Shown: one piece after another, positions 53,606 through 62,189 of the stretch
Numbering within the stretch: the first letter of the stretch is position 1
Layout of the letters: each line of letters starts with the position of its first letter
Assembly: GCF_900094565.1 (NCBI RefSeq)
Contig: NZ_FMAF01000003.1
Coordinates: 553,948 to 617,947 of the forward strand
Length of the DNA stretch: 64,000 bases
Source of the DNA: Martinezella lusitana
GTDB taxonomy: Bacteria; Pseudomonadota; Alphaproteobacteria; Rhizobiales; Rhizobiaceae
Direction of reading: 5' to 3'
Notes under the pieces: model-generated
Told to the model about the DNA's origin: nothing
The model's input: the letters and a program-made list of their open reading frames with translations, nothing else
Database searches by the model: none
Program-made: the position numbers and the translations under genes

Positions 53606-54343
53606 ATGAAACAAGACGTCGACATCAAGACGGCCGACGGGGTCGTCAAAGCCGCCCTCTTCCGCCCCGACAATGGCGCTCCGGCCGAACATGGCGTGAT
53701 CTTCTACATGGATGCCATGGGTCCGCGCTCCTCCCTTGACAGCATGGCGCAGCGCCTCGCCGATGCCGGCCACATCGTGCTGCTTCCCGATCTCTTCTAC
53801 CGCTTCGGCGCTTATGGCCCCTTCGACGGCAGTGCCTTCGGCAATCCGGCATCTCGTGAAACGATCATGACGATGCTGCGCGGAACGACACAGGAAATGA
53901 CCAAGCGCGACAGCGCCGCCTTTCTCGATGCCCTATCAGCCGCCGGGGCGAAAGGCCCGGTCGGCACGGTCGGATACTGCATGGGTGGAGGCCGCGCGCT
54001 GACCGCTGCTGCGACCTATTCCGACCGCATCGCAGCGGCGGCCAGCTTTCACGGCGGCAATCTCGCCAGCGACGCGGAAGACAGCCCGCACCGCCTTGCG
54101 GCCGATATCAAGGCGCGCGTCTATGTCGGCGTTGCGGGCGTCGACAACAGCTTTCCGCCGGAACAATCCGCCCGCCTTGCCGAGGCGCTCCGCACCGGTG
54201 GCGTCGACCACATCATCGAAAACTATATCGGCATGGCGCATGGATGGACCGTGCCCGACCACCATGGCGTTTACGACGAGACCGGCGCCGAAAGGCACTG
54301 GAAGCGCCTTCTGAACCTGTTCGACGAAGTCTGGCCTAGGTAA
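53606..54343 (+). CDS. Dienelactone hydrolase family protein
   Basis: The 245-residue alpha/beta hydrolase has the nucleophile elbow VGYCMGGGRAL with Cys125, as in dienelactone hydrolase (Cys instead of Ser). Asp in VGVAGVDNSFP and His in GMAHGWTVPD finish the triad. Family members open lactone rings in aromatic degradation, but many have unknown esterase roles. It starts at ATG 53606 behind an AGGATACGAGG site. No other catabolic gene is adjacent, so the substrate is unknown. Confidence 0.87.
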   Translation: MKQDVDIKTADGVVKAALFRPDNGAPAEHGVIFYMDAMGPRSSLDSMAQRLADAGHIVLLPDLFYRFGAYGPFDGSAFGNPASRETIMTMLRGTTQEMTKRDSAAFLDALSAAGAKGPVGTVGYCMGGGRALTAAATYSDRIAAAASFHGGNLASDAEDSPHRLAADIKARVYVGVAGVDNSFPPEQSARLAEALRTGGVDHIIENYIGMAHGWTVPDHHGVYDETGAERHWKRLLNLFDEVWPR

Positions 54344-54353
54344 AGCCGAACCG

Positions 54354-54385
54354 ACATCCCGCTATCGCATTGGAACGCGGGATGT
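54354..54385. terminator. Hairpin between convergent hydrolase and isochorismatase-fold genes
   Basis: ACATCCCGC (54354-54362) and GCGGGATGT (54377-54385) form a perfect 9-bp stem with a 14-base loop, ending in TTTCC on the plus strand. It lies in the 63-base gap between convergent genes. Confidence 0.5.
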
Positions 54386-54406
54386 TTCCATCGAGTCGTT
54401 ACCGGA

Positions 54407-55093
54407 TCAGAACTTGATCATATCGATGCTGGTCAGCGTCGTCTTCTGCGCGACACCCGGTGCGTTGACCATATGCCAAGCCACATACTGCTCGCCATAG
54501 AGCTCGGTGGAGGACATGCCATCGACGGGCAGGATGATGTTCATGCCGTTCAAAGCGGCATCCGTCGCGGTATCGAGCACCGCGCCTTCCGAGGCCGTGC
54601 CGGTGACGATGACCGTCTTGATGCCCTTGTCGGCCAGGATACTGCGCAGATTGGTGCCGATGAACTTGTCGGCACCGGACTTGACGATCGGCTCGCTTGC
54701 CAGCGGCGCCAGAGCCGTGGCGATATCCTGCGGCTCGCCGGCGCCAGCCAGGCTGAAGACGACAAGCATTTCCTTGGCACGCGCCTGGTCGAGCAGGGTT
54801 TTGACCTTCGGCACGGAAGCAAGGCACCGCGGCTTGGTGTTCTTGTTGCATGGTCCCTTGGTCGGGTCCTGCGCGCCGTTGAAATCGAGGATCAGCAACG
54901 CGGTCGTCTTGAGGTCCACCGTAACCGGCTTCAATTGCGGCGGTGCCGGCGGCTTTACGTTGTGCCAATCGTCGATGATCGTCTGCGCCGCCGCCGGCGA
55001 GGTAATCACGGGGCTTACGACCGCGCAAAGGACTGCCAGACCGGCGCCGAAAACAAAGCACGCTTTCCGCATCGTACCGCTTACCTGTCGCAT
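54407..55093 (-). CDS. Exported isochorismatase-fold protein lacking the catalytic cysteine
   Basis: The 228-residue protein has a signal peptide (about 8-36, ending SPAAAQ). ATG 55093 follows AGGAGAGG. The fold is recognised by TALLILDFNGAQD (first Asp), KSGADKFIGTNLRSIL (Lys region) and IKTVIVTGTASEGAVLDTATDAALNG. At the position where cysteine hydrolases of this superfamily carry the nucleophile, this protein has Ala; isochorismatases proper carry Gly there. An extra Cys pair (PCNKNTKPRC) may form a periplasmic disulfide. Activity is therefore uncertain. Confidence 0.8.
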   Translation of the reverse strand: MRQVSGTMRKACFVFGAGLAVLCAVVSPVITSPAAAQTIIDDWHNVKPPAPPQLKPVTVDLKTTALLILDFNGAQDPTKGPCNKNTKPRCLASVPKVKTLLDQARAKEMLVVFSLAGAGEPQDIATALAPLASEPIVKSGADKFIGTNLRSILADKGIKTVIVTGTASEGAVLDTATDAALNGMNIILPVDGMSSTELYGEQYVAWHMVNAPGVAQKTTLTSIDMIKF

Positions 55094-55220
55094 CAAATTC
55101 CTCTCCTGCATCGCGTTCCCATTGGTTGACGATGATGCAAAATAGATAGGCCAGAAATCGCGCCGGGGTAACGAAACTCTTCGTGATATCGAGCCGACCA
55201 CCAATGATGGCAGCGGCAGC

Positions 55221-55703
55221 TTAGGTGCCGGCCTCGTCTATCGGCTCGGCGGCATTTCCATCGCCGCTGCGCAGCTTTTCAAGCAAGGCCTGCAAAGCTT
55301 GCTTGATCCCCTCGATCTCTTTCGTCCCGGCCATATCGGACCAACGCTGGTCCACCAGGCGGCCGGTGGCCATCGCGACCGGCCGCACGCCTTTGCCGCG
55401 CTCGGTGAGGAAAACCAGCCGCGCACGCCGGTCGTTGGGATCCGGCCGGCGTTCGACGTAACCCAGGCGCTCGAGCTCTTCCACCGCCTGCGTCATCGTC
55501 TGCTTGCGGACATGGGCGAGCTTTGTGAGTTCGCTCACCTGAATTCCCTCCGGGCGGGCGAAAGTGAAGACATTGGCATGTGGCGGGCGGATATCGTCGA
55601 AGCCGGCTTCTTCAAGTGCGGCTTCGACATCCTGTGTCCAATGCTGATGCACGAGCCGCAGCAGCAGACCCAAAGACAGACGTGTGGGAACGCAATTTTC
55701 CAT
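55221..55703 (-). CDS. MarR-family transcriptional regulator
   Basis: The 160-residue regulator has a winged helix at about 50-105 (SELTKLAHVRKQTMTQAVEELERLGYVERRPDPNDRRARLVFLTERG), where DPNDRRAR is the family wing. It is divergent from the haloalkane dehalogenase gene with only 77 bases between their starts, so it probably controls that gene and itself, responding to a small hydrophobic ligand. Confidence 0.92.
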   Translation of the reverse strand: MENCVPTRLSLGLLLRLVHQHWTQDVEAALEEAGFDDIRPPHANVFTFARPEGIQVSELTKLAHVRKQTMTQAVEELERLGYVERRPDPNDRRARLVFLTERGKGVRPVAMATGRLVDQRWSDMAGTKEIEGIKQALQALLEKLRSGDGNAAEPIDEAGT

Positions 55704-55707
55704 GAAT

Positions 55708-55744
55708 ATAGACAGGCCCCTGACTATTATGATAGATAGACAGG
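55708..55744. promoter_or_regulatory. Candidate MarR operator in the divergent gap
   Basis: Direct copies of ATAGACAGG lie at 55708-55716 and 55736-55744, and TGACTAT-N8-ATAGACA (one mismatch) forms an inverted repeat between them at 55721-55742. The spot is between the MarR start and the dehalogenase promoter. Confidence 0.4.
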
Positions 55745-55780
55745 TACCTTACCATTTCCTTTCGAGAGAGGATACCCCGC

Positions 55781-56644
55781 ATGCCCGTGCTCAACGTGCT
55801 GGACTCGACGATCTTCTACGAGGATGCAGGAACGGGAACGCCTTTGGTATTTCTGCATGGCAATCCCACCTCGTCCCATCTCTGGCGGCATATCGTGCCT
55901 GCCATAGCTGCGCCGGCCCGCCGTCTTGCGCCCGATCTCATCGGCATGGGCCGCTCCGGCAAGCCCGATATTGCTTACAGTTTTGACGATCATGCCCGCT
56001 ATCTCGACGCCTGGTTCGACGCGCTGGCGCTCGACGGCGTCGTGCTGGTCGGCCATGACTGGGGTGGCGCCCTCGCCTTCGACTGGGCTGCCCGCCATCC
56101 CGAACGCGTGCGTGGTATCGCCTTCATGGAAACGATCATGAGGCCGATGACCTGGGACGATCTCCCGAACGCACGCCCTCGCTATGAAGCGCTGCGCCCG
56201 CCGGGCACAGGTGAAACGAAGGTTCTGGACGAGAATTTCTTTATCGAGCAGGCGCTGAAGGCCACGGTTCTCAACGGCCTGAGCGCCGATGACCACGCCG
56301 TCTACCGCGCACCCTACCCGACGCGCGAAAGCCGACGGCCTTTGCTTGCCTGGCCGCGCGCGATGCCGATCGAAGGCGAGCCGGCCGATGTCGTCGCACG
56401 GATCGAAGCCTATGATGTCTGGCTGACGGAAAGCACAGATATCCCCAAGCTGTTGCTGACCTTCGACGGCCCGGCGGAAACCCTGCTGATCGGCGAGGCG
56501 ATGACAGCCTGGTGTCGTGCCAACGTGGCCAATCTGGAGGTCGAGAATTCCGGTCCGGCCAGACACATCGCACCCGAAGACCAGCCGGAGGCGATCGCCG
56601 CGGCCATTTCCGGCTGGATCGACCGCCACGACCTGTCTCGATAG
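55781..56644 (+). CDS. Haloalkane dehalogenase (HLD-II type)
   Basis: The 287-residue alpha/beta hydrolase has the complete HLD-II active site: Asn28 (LHGNPTSSHLWR) and Trp94 as halide ligands, nucleophile Asp93 (VGHDWGGAL), Glu117 (IAFMETIMRP) as acid and His262 (ARHIAPEDQPEA) as base. This arrangement matches DhaA/LinB-like enzymes rather than ordinary epoxide hydrolases. The natural substrate in a soil or plant bacterium is unknown. It is divergent from a MarR gene, suggesting induction by a hydrophobic compound. Confidence 0.9.
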   Translation: MPVLNVLDSTIFYEDAGTGTPLVFLHGNPTSSHLWRHIVPAIAAPARRLAPDLIGMGRSGKPDIAYSFDDHARYLDAWFDALALDGVVLVGHDWGGALAFDWAARHPERVRGIAFMETIMRPMTWDDLPNARPRYEALRPPGTGETKVLDENFFIEQALKATVLNGLSADDHAVYRAPYPTRESRRPLLAWPRAMPIEGEPADVVARIEAYDVWLTESTDIPKLLLTFDGPAETLLIGEAMTAWCRANVANLEVENSGPARHIAPEDQPEAIAAAISGWIDRHDLSR

Positions 56645-56791
56645 AGGCCGGGCTTTGCAAACAAGGGTGCGTCCATCACCCTTGTTCGACCGGAAAAGTG
56701 CCGGAGACAATCCGCCGTTGACAAACCTCCGTCAGATCATAATCTGCGGTAAGCCTTTGCGATCGCCACCATTCTTTCGGAGATCAGGACC

Positions 56792-57682
56792 ATGCCGGCG
56801 AATTGCATGAGACGATGGATTCTCGCAGGCGTTGCCCTCGGTATTTCTGCCTATGCGGCGGCAGCCGCGCAGACACTCGATCTTGTCGCGCAAAAAGGCA
56901 CGATCCGCATCGGCTACATCAACGACGAAGCCCCGTTCTCCTCCAAGAAGAAGGATGGCAGTCCCACGGGATACGCCGTTGACCTCTGCGGCAAAATCGC
57001 CGACGCGGTCGGGCGCAAGGTAACGAACCTGAAGCGCGATTACGTCGAAACCACCCTGGCCGATGGCTTCAACGCGGTGAAGGACGGCCGGGTCGACCTT
57101 CTCTGCGGCGCCTTGACTATCAATCTTGCCAGACGCCAGAGCGTCGATTTCTCGCAGCCGATCTTCCTGACGGGTGCGAGCGCCCTGTTGCGCAAGGATT
57201 CGCCCGACTATCTGATGATGCTCTTCCTCGACAAGCGCCCGACGCTCGCCTCCAGCAAGCAAGCGCCGGCGACAAGCACGATCGGCGTCCGTTCCGACAC
57301 GACGACGGGCGCGACGCTGCGCGAAGCGCTGGGCTCCGATGTGCCGAAAACGCGGATTGCCGATTTTGCCACGCATCAGGATGGCCTCGCCGCTCTCGAA
57401 GGCCACAAGATTGATGCCTATTTCGCAGATCGCGCACTGCTCTTCGATCTTGCATCGCGTGCCCGCAATCCTTCGGCGCTCGCGATCGGCAATCGCCTGT
57501 TCACGCACGAGCCCTACGGAATTGCGCTCAAGCAGGATGACTCAGCCTTTCGCCTGCTCGTGGATCAGACCCTGACGGACGTCTACCAATCGGATGATTT
57601 CCCAAAGCTGCTGACGACCTATTTCGGCGACGAAGGCCCGATTTTGCGCCGTGAGATCATGATGCAATCCATCCCGCAATAA
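56792..57682 (+). CDS. Amino-acid ABC transporter substrate-binding protein (orphan)
   Basis: The 296-residue periplasmic protein has a signal peptide (about 1-26, AAAAAQ). The family-3 features are GTIRIGYINDEAPFSSKK, GYAVDLCGKIADAV, GRVDLLCGALTINLARR and the C-terminal PYGIALKQDD. It resembles glutamate/aspartate-type binding proteins. No permease or ATPase gene follows, so it would rely on a transporter encoded elsewhere or serve as a sensor partner. Confidence 0.87.
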   Translation: MPANCMRRWILAGVALGISAYAAAAAQTLDLVAQKGTIRIGYINDEAPFSSKKKDGSPTGYAVDLCGKIADAVGRKVTNLKRDYVETTLADGFNAVKDGRVDLLCGALTINLARRQSVDFSQPIFLTGASALLRKDSPDYLMMLFLDKRPTLASSKQAPATSTIGVRSDTTTGATLREALGSDVPKTRIADFATHQDGLAALEGHKIDAYFADRALLFDLASRARNPSALAIGNRLFTHEPYGIALKQDDSAFRLLVDQTLTDVYQSDDFPKLLTTYFGDEGPILRREIMMQSIPQ

Positions 57683-57870
57683 TGCAGTGGGGGTATGCCG
57701 TCGCCTTTGCGACATCATTGGCCATGATCATGACAACGAAATCCCCCGCTTCCCAAGCTGAACGGCGTCGCGGTCGTCGTGCAAGCATCTTGAATATGTC
57801 GTAGACAGGCTCTGGTCGCCGCCGCGCACATCATAAAATCCGTTTTCAGTATCAATCAGGGTCGCACGCA

Positions 57871-60432
57871 ATGGCAGTATTTCCTCAAAAGGCGAAGGTC
57901 GTCATCATCGGGCTCGGCGGTATCGTCGGCGCCTCGATCGCCCACCATCTGATCGAGCGCGGCTGGGACGATATTGTCGGCATCGATAAATCCGGCATCC
58001 CGACAGATATCGGCTCGACGGCACACGCCTCCGACTTCTGCTACACGACCAGCCACGATTTCCTCTCCTGCTGGACGACCCTCTATTCCATCGAATTCTA
58101 CGATAAGCTCGGCCACTATGCCCGTGTCGGCGGCCTCGAAGTCGCCCGCGTCGGCGACGACGACCGCATGGCGGAAATCAAGCGCAAGGTGACCTCGGGC
58201 AAGGCCTTCGGCACGCGCGTAAGCCTGGTCGAGCCCTCCGAGATCAAGGAGAAATTCCCGCTGATCGAGGAAAGCATGGTGCAGGGCGGCATGTGGGATC
58301 CGGATGCCGGCCTGGTCATTCCGCGCTCGCAGACAGTTGCCGGCAAGCTGATCGATCAGGGCGAAAAGAGCGGCAAGCTCCTCTCCTTCGCCAATACGCC
58401 TGCCCAGTCGCTGATCGTCAAGGACGGCCGCATCACCGGCGTCGTCACCCATCGCGGCACGATCGAGGCGGAATACGTGATCGTCTGCGCCGGTCTCTGG
58501 GGCCGGCTGATCGCCGAGATGGTTGGCGAAGACCTGCCGGTCATGCCTGTCGATCACCCGCTGACCTTCTTCGGCCCCTACAACGAGTTTGCCGGCACGG
58601 GCAAGGAAATCGGCTTCCCGCTGATGCGTGACCAGGGCAACTCCGCCTATATGCGCGACACCGGCGACCCCAAGACCGCCGAAGGCGGCCAGATCGAATG
58701 GGGCTATTACGAAGAGAAAAACCCGCGCCTCTGCCATCCGCGCGACCTGCTCGAAAAGCACGAAGCCCGTCTTTCGCCCTCGCAGCGCGATCTCGACATG
58801 GAACAGATCATCGAGCCGCTGGAACGCGCCATGGAGCTGACGCCGATCCTTGGCGAGCTTGGCTACAATGAAGGCCATTCCTTCAACGGTCTGCTGCAGG
58901 TGACGACCGATGGCGGCCCTTCCGTCGGCGAAAGCCAGAAGGTCAGAGGCTTGTGGTACTGCGTCGCCATCTGGGTGAAGGATGGCCCGGGCTTCGGCAA
59001 GCTCGTCGCCGACTGGATGACCGACGGTCGCACCCCGATCGACCACAACAGGATCGACTATTCCCGCTTCTATCCGCACATGCTGGAAGAAAAGTTCATC
59101 GAGGGTCGCTGCACCGAGGCGGCACAGAAGATCTACAATCCGGCCGTCCATCCCCGCGAGCCCTACGCGACCGGCCGCAGTGTTCGCCGCTCGCCTTTCT
59201 GGGAGCGCGAGAAGGAGCTCGGCGGCTATTTCATGGAGCTCGGCGGCTGGGAACGCGCTCATGGCTATGCCGCAAACGAGCACCTGCTGGAAAAATACGG
59301 CGACCGGGTGCCTGTGCGTGCAAACGAATGGGACAACCGCCATTTCTGGCGCGTTTCCAATGCCGAACATCTCGCGCTGAGCGAAGACTGCGGCATCATC
59401 AACCTCTCGCACTTCGCCATGTATGACATCGAAGGCCCCGATCATGTCGAGCTGCTGGAATGGCTTTGCGCGGCAAAAATCGGCGGCGATGCCAATATCG
59501 GCAAGGGCATCTATACCCACTTCCTCGACGACGAGGGCATGGTGCGGGCCGACTTCACCGTGATCCGCATGGCCGACCGCTGCCGGCTCATCGACGGCGC
59601 CGATGCCGGCCCGCGTGATTTCCACTACATGCGCCGCGTCGCAGAGGACAAGGGTTTCGACGTCACCATCACCGATGTCACCGAACGCTATGTCACGATC
59701 GGCATCTGGGGACCGAACGCCCGCACCAACCTGCAGAAGGTGGTCGAAGCCCCGGAAATCCTCTCGCAGGAAAACTTCCCCTTCGCTGCAATCAAGCAGA
59801 TCCGCATCGCCGGTAAGAACGTCACGGCATTCCGCATTTCCTATGTCGGCGAACAGGGCTGGGAATTGCATATGGCCTATGGCGACGCTTTGGCTGTATG
59901 GGACGCGCTGCGCTCCACGGGCGCCATCGCCGTCGGCGTCGAAACCTATGCCAACAGCCGCCGCATGGAAAAGAGCCTGCGCCTGCAAAATGCCGACCTG
60001 CTGACGGAATACAATCTTCTCGAAGCCGATCTCGCCCGCCCGAAGGTCAAGGATGCCGACTTCCGCGGCAAGGCCAAGCATCTCGAATATCGCGCCCGCG
60101 ATCATCAGCCGGCCATGCTCTGCACGCTTGTCGTGACCGACAACACCGACTCCAAGGGTGTGGCGCGCTATCCGGTCGGCATCCTGCCGGTCATGGACCC
60201 TGAAACCGGCGAAACGCTCGTCGACGAACTTGGCCGCCGTTCTTTCACCACGTCGATCGCCTATGGCCCGACCATCGGCAAGAATATCGCGCTCGCCTAC
60301 CTGCCCTGGTCCTACGCGCGGGAAGGCCGCAAGCTGAAGGTCGAATATTTCGGCGAAACCTACCCCGTCGAAGTCGCCGGTGTCGGCTACAAGCCGCTTT
60401 ACGATGCAGAGAACCTCAAACCGCGCAGCTGA
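57871..60432 (+). CDS. FAD-dependent dimethylglycine/sarcosine dehydrogenase-type oxidoreductase (GcvT family)
   Basis: The 853-residue enzyme has an N-terminal FAD domain (DAO fold, about 1-380; GLGGIVGASIAHHL). The GSTAHAS segment contains His52, the residue that binds FAD covalently in dimethylglycine and sarcosine dehydrogenases. A short middle domain (about 385-440) is followed by an aminomethyltransferase domain (about 445-730) and its C-terminal barrel (about 740-840). It oxidises an N-methyl amine and can pass formaldehyde to tetrahydrofolate. The substrate (dimethylglycine, sarcosine or another methylamine) is not distinguishable; it stands alone. Confidence 0.9.
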   Translation: MAVFPQKAKVVIIGLGGIVGASIAHHLIERGWDDIVGIDKSGIPTDIGSTAHASDFCYTTSHDFLSCWTTLYSIEFYDKLGHYARVGGLEVARVGDDDRMAEIKRKVTSGKAFGTRVSLVEPSEIKEKFPLIEESMVQGGMWDPDAGLVIPRSQTVAGKLIDQGEKSGKLLSFANTPAQSLIVKDGRITGVVTHRGTIEAEYVIVCAGLWGRLIAEMVGEDLPVMPVDHPLTFFGPYNEFAGTGKEIGFPLMRDQGNSAYMRDTGDPKTAEGGQIEWGYYEEKNPRLCHPRDLLEKHEARLSPSQRDLDMEQIIEPLERAMELTPILGELGYNEGHSFNGLLQVTTDGGPSVGESQKVRGLWYCVAIWVKDGPGFGKLVADWMTDGRTPIDHNRIDYSRFYPHMLEEKFIEGRCTEAAQKIYNPAVHPREPYATGRSVRRSPFWEREKELGGYFMELGGWERAHGYAANEHLLEKYGDRVPVRANEWDNRHFWRVSNAEHLALSEDCGIINLSHFAMYDIEGPDHVELLEWLCAAKIGGDANIGKGIYTHFLDDEGMVRADFTVIRMADRCRLIDGADAGPRDFHYMRRVAEDKGFDVTITDVTERYVTIGIWGPNARTNLQKVVEAPEILSQENFPFAAIKQIRIAGKNVTAFRISYVGEQGWELHMAYGDALAVWDALRSTGAIAVGVETYANSRRMEKSLRLQNADLLTEYNLLEADLARPKVKDADFRGKAKHLEYRARDHQPAMLCTLVVTDNTDSKGVARYPVGILPVMDPETGETLVDELGRRSFTTSIAYGPTIGKNIALAYLPWSYAREGRKLKVEYFGETYPVEVAGVGYKPLYDAENLKPRS

Positions 60433-60469
60433 TCACCCCATCGCTGCGGGAAAGCTGGATTGAACAACC

Positions 60470-60503
60470 GCCCGCCTGGCATCCAGGCGGGCAGTTTTCT
60501 TTT
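60470..60503 (+). terminator. Rho-independent terminator of the GcvT-family oxidoreductase gene
   Basis: GCCCGCCTGG (60470-60479) and CCAGGCGGGC (60483-60492) form a 10-bp stem with a 3-base loop, followed by AGTTTTCTTTT. Confidence 0.9.
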
Positions 60504-60712
60504 GCCACGCTCTTCCGCTCGCCGGCGGGCACTCGCCGTCGCCTCCGCTGAGATTATTCCTGGGCGAGATCCCTCTGGGCGTCGCTCAGAAGCAGTAGCC
60601 GAGCGGCTTGCGACCTGGGAGCTTGGGCAGACGTTTCAAGGCGGGCTCAAGGCTGACGACGTGATCGCCAGGGCGGCGCCGCAAAAACGCGACGCCGGCC
60701 TTCGCTATTCTG

Positions 60713-61462
60713 TCATCTGGCATCGTGGAAGATGATCCCGACCGTGTGCCGCATGCCGGAGCGGACACGGCTCACGCCATGGCGCAGGTTCACGCGATAG
60801 TTCCCCTTCGGACCCCGCACAGGGCGATTGTGGACCGCGAAGGCAACGGCATCGCCCTGGCGAAGCGGCACGACCTCGACGCGGCTTTGCATGCGCGGCC
60901 GCTGCTCGGTCAGAGCGAATTCGCCGCCCGTGAAGTCCCGGCCAGGTTCTGAAAGCAGGATTGCCACCTGGATTGGAAATGCGAGATCGCCATAGAGATC
61001 CTGGTGCAGGCAATTGAAATCGCCCGGGACATATTGCAGCAACAACGGCGTCGGGCGCATCTGGCCGGCGGCGTGGCACTGCTTCAGGAACGAAGCATGC
61101 TCGTCGGGATAGCGCTCATCGATCCCCATGCGCACATTCCATTCATTGGCGACATCAGCGAGGTGCGGATAGAGCACCGTGCGCAAGCCGCCGAGCAGGT
61201 CAGGCAGCGGGTATCTGAAGTAGCGATATTCGCCTTTGCCAAAACCATGTCGCGCCATGAGGACGTGGCTGCGAAAGTGGCTTTCGTCGGGATAGAGCCC
61301 CGCGATTGCGCGGCACTCCTCCGGCGCAAGCAGCTTCGTCAGCACGGCACAGCCGAAGCTGTCGAGCTCTCCGGCAAGCGCCTTCCAATCGTAGGCGGCA
61401 ACCCGCGCCTCCGCGGACGCCACCGCAGAGGCTGGGGAGGCGGCGGATACATGAGAGTTCAT
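60713..61462 (-). CDS. 2OG-Fe(II) oxygenase of the alkylation-repair cluster
   Basis: The 249-residue dioxygenase has the iron triad His153-x-Asp155 (FNCLHQDLYGD) and His228 (NLRHGVSRV), plus Arg238 (SGMRHTVGIIFHDA) for 2-oxoglutarate. The layout is that of the prolyl-hydroxylase-like group rather than canonical AlkB, which has a different Arg pattern. It overlaps the methyltransferase gene by four bases (ATGA), so a role in repair of alkylated DNA, RNA or protein is suggested by context. The substrate is unknown. Confidence 0.85.
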   Translation of the reverse strand: MNSHVSAASPASAVASAEARVAAYDWKALAGELDSFGCAVLTKLLAPEECRAIAGLYPDESHFRSHVLMARHGFGKGEYRYFRYPLPDLLGGLRTVLYPHLADVANEWNVRMGIDERYPDEHASFLKQCHAAGQMRPTPLLLQYVPGDFNCLHQDLYGDLAFPIQVAILLSEPGRDFTGGEFALTEQRPRMQSRVEVVPLRQGDAVAFAVHNRPVRGPKGNYRVNLRHGVSRVRSGMRHTVGIIFHDAR

Positions 61463-62025
61463 GCCAGGGCTTCCTTCTGGATGAGGACGCGCTTGCGCTC
61501 GATGCCCCAGCGATAGCCTGCCAGGTCGCCATTGCCGCGGACGACGCGGTGGCAGGGAATGGCCAGTGCGATCGGGTTGGCGGCGCAGGCACTGGCGACC
61601 GCACGGGGATTAGCCAGCGGGCCGACCCAGCGGGCCAGCTCCATGTAGCTCACCGTTTTGCCAACAGGGATCGCCTTCAGCTTTTCCCACACGCGGCGCT
61701 GGAACGATGTCCCGCGCATGTCGAGGGTGAAATGAAGGCTCTCGGCCGGCCTCTCGAGGTAGCGGAGCACCTGCGCCAGATCGTCCTTGACCGCGGCTTC
61801 GTTCGAAACGAGCGAGGCCCGCGGGAAGCGGCGGGCGAGATCCGCCGTCAGTTCTTCGGCGGTGTCGCCGAGCAGGATCGCGCAGACACCCGTGGCACTG
61901 CGTGCGACCAGCACGCTGCCCAGCGCGCAACCGGCGACGGCGTAGAAAAGGATATCGGCTGATATAGCCGTGGCTTTTGCCCGGTGCATGGCCCGCAAGG
62001 CATCGCTGGAGATCATAAGGTTCAT
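61459..62025 (-). CDS. ogt: Methylated-DNA--protein-cysteine methyltransferase (second copy)
   Basis: The 188-residue suicide enzyme removes methyl groups from O6-methylguanine. Its methyl acceptor is Cys158 in AIPCHRVVRGNG, and the helix RGTSFQRRVWEKLKAIPVGKTVSY binds DNA. ATG 62025 is chosen because AAGGAGTT lies just upstream; the ATG at 62058 would add 11 residues. The N-terminal half resembles the middle of the nearby Ada protein, so the two may have arisen by duplication. It is coupled to the 2OG oxygenase. Confidence 0.92.
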   Translation of the reverse strand: MNLMISSDALRAMHRAKATAISADILFYAVAGCALGSVLVARSATGVCAILLGDTAEELTADLARRFPRASLVSNEAAVKDDLAQVLRYLERPAESLHFTLDMRGTSFQRRVWEKLKAIPVGKTVSYMELARWVGPLANPRAVASACAANPIALAIPCHRVVRGNGDLAGYRWGIERKRVLIQKEALA

Positions 62026-62084
62026 CGTCGTAACTCCTTGCTCTGTTATCAGCATCAAAGTTACTCCGGACTTGGGCCACCCGA

Positions 62085-62107
62085 ACTCCGGTCCTTGCTT
62101 TCAAATC
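62085..62107 (-). promoter_or_regulatory. Sequence element shared with the ada upstream region (ogt copy)
   Basis: ACTCCGGTCCTTGCTTTC followed by AAATC matches the element at 63617-63639 in 19 of 23 positions. It lies 59 bases before the ogt start. A further ACTCCGGAC copy is at 62063-62071. It is a candidate Ada-binding or promoter site. Confidence 0.5.
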
Positions 62108-62135
62108 GAGAAACTATCTGGCTGGCACATGGCGC

Positions 62136-62165
62136 AAAGAAAGAAGCCGGGCGCGTGCACCCGGC
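62136..62165 (-). terminator. Terminator separating the ada unit from ogt
   Basis: On the minus strand GCCGGG and CCCGGC (62160-62165 and 62146-62151, 8-base loop) are followed by TTCTTTCTTT. It lies 25 bases beyond the small ORF stop. Confidence 0.75.
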
Positions 62166-62189
62166 ATGGACCCTCTTCTTGGCGACCGA

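Noticed and set aside
60504..60712. Small gene remnant (60-residue frame ending at 60586) after the GcvT-family gene
   Set aside because: It overlaps the end of the 2OG oxygenase gene in another frame, has no ribosome site and no recognisable homology.
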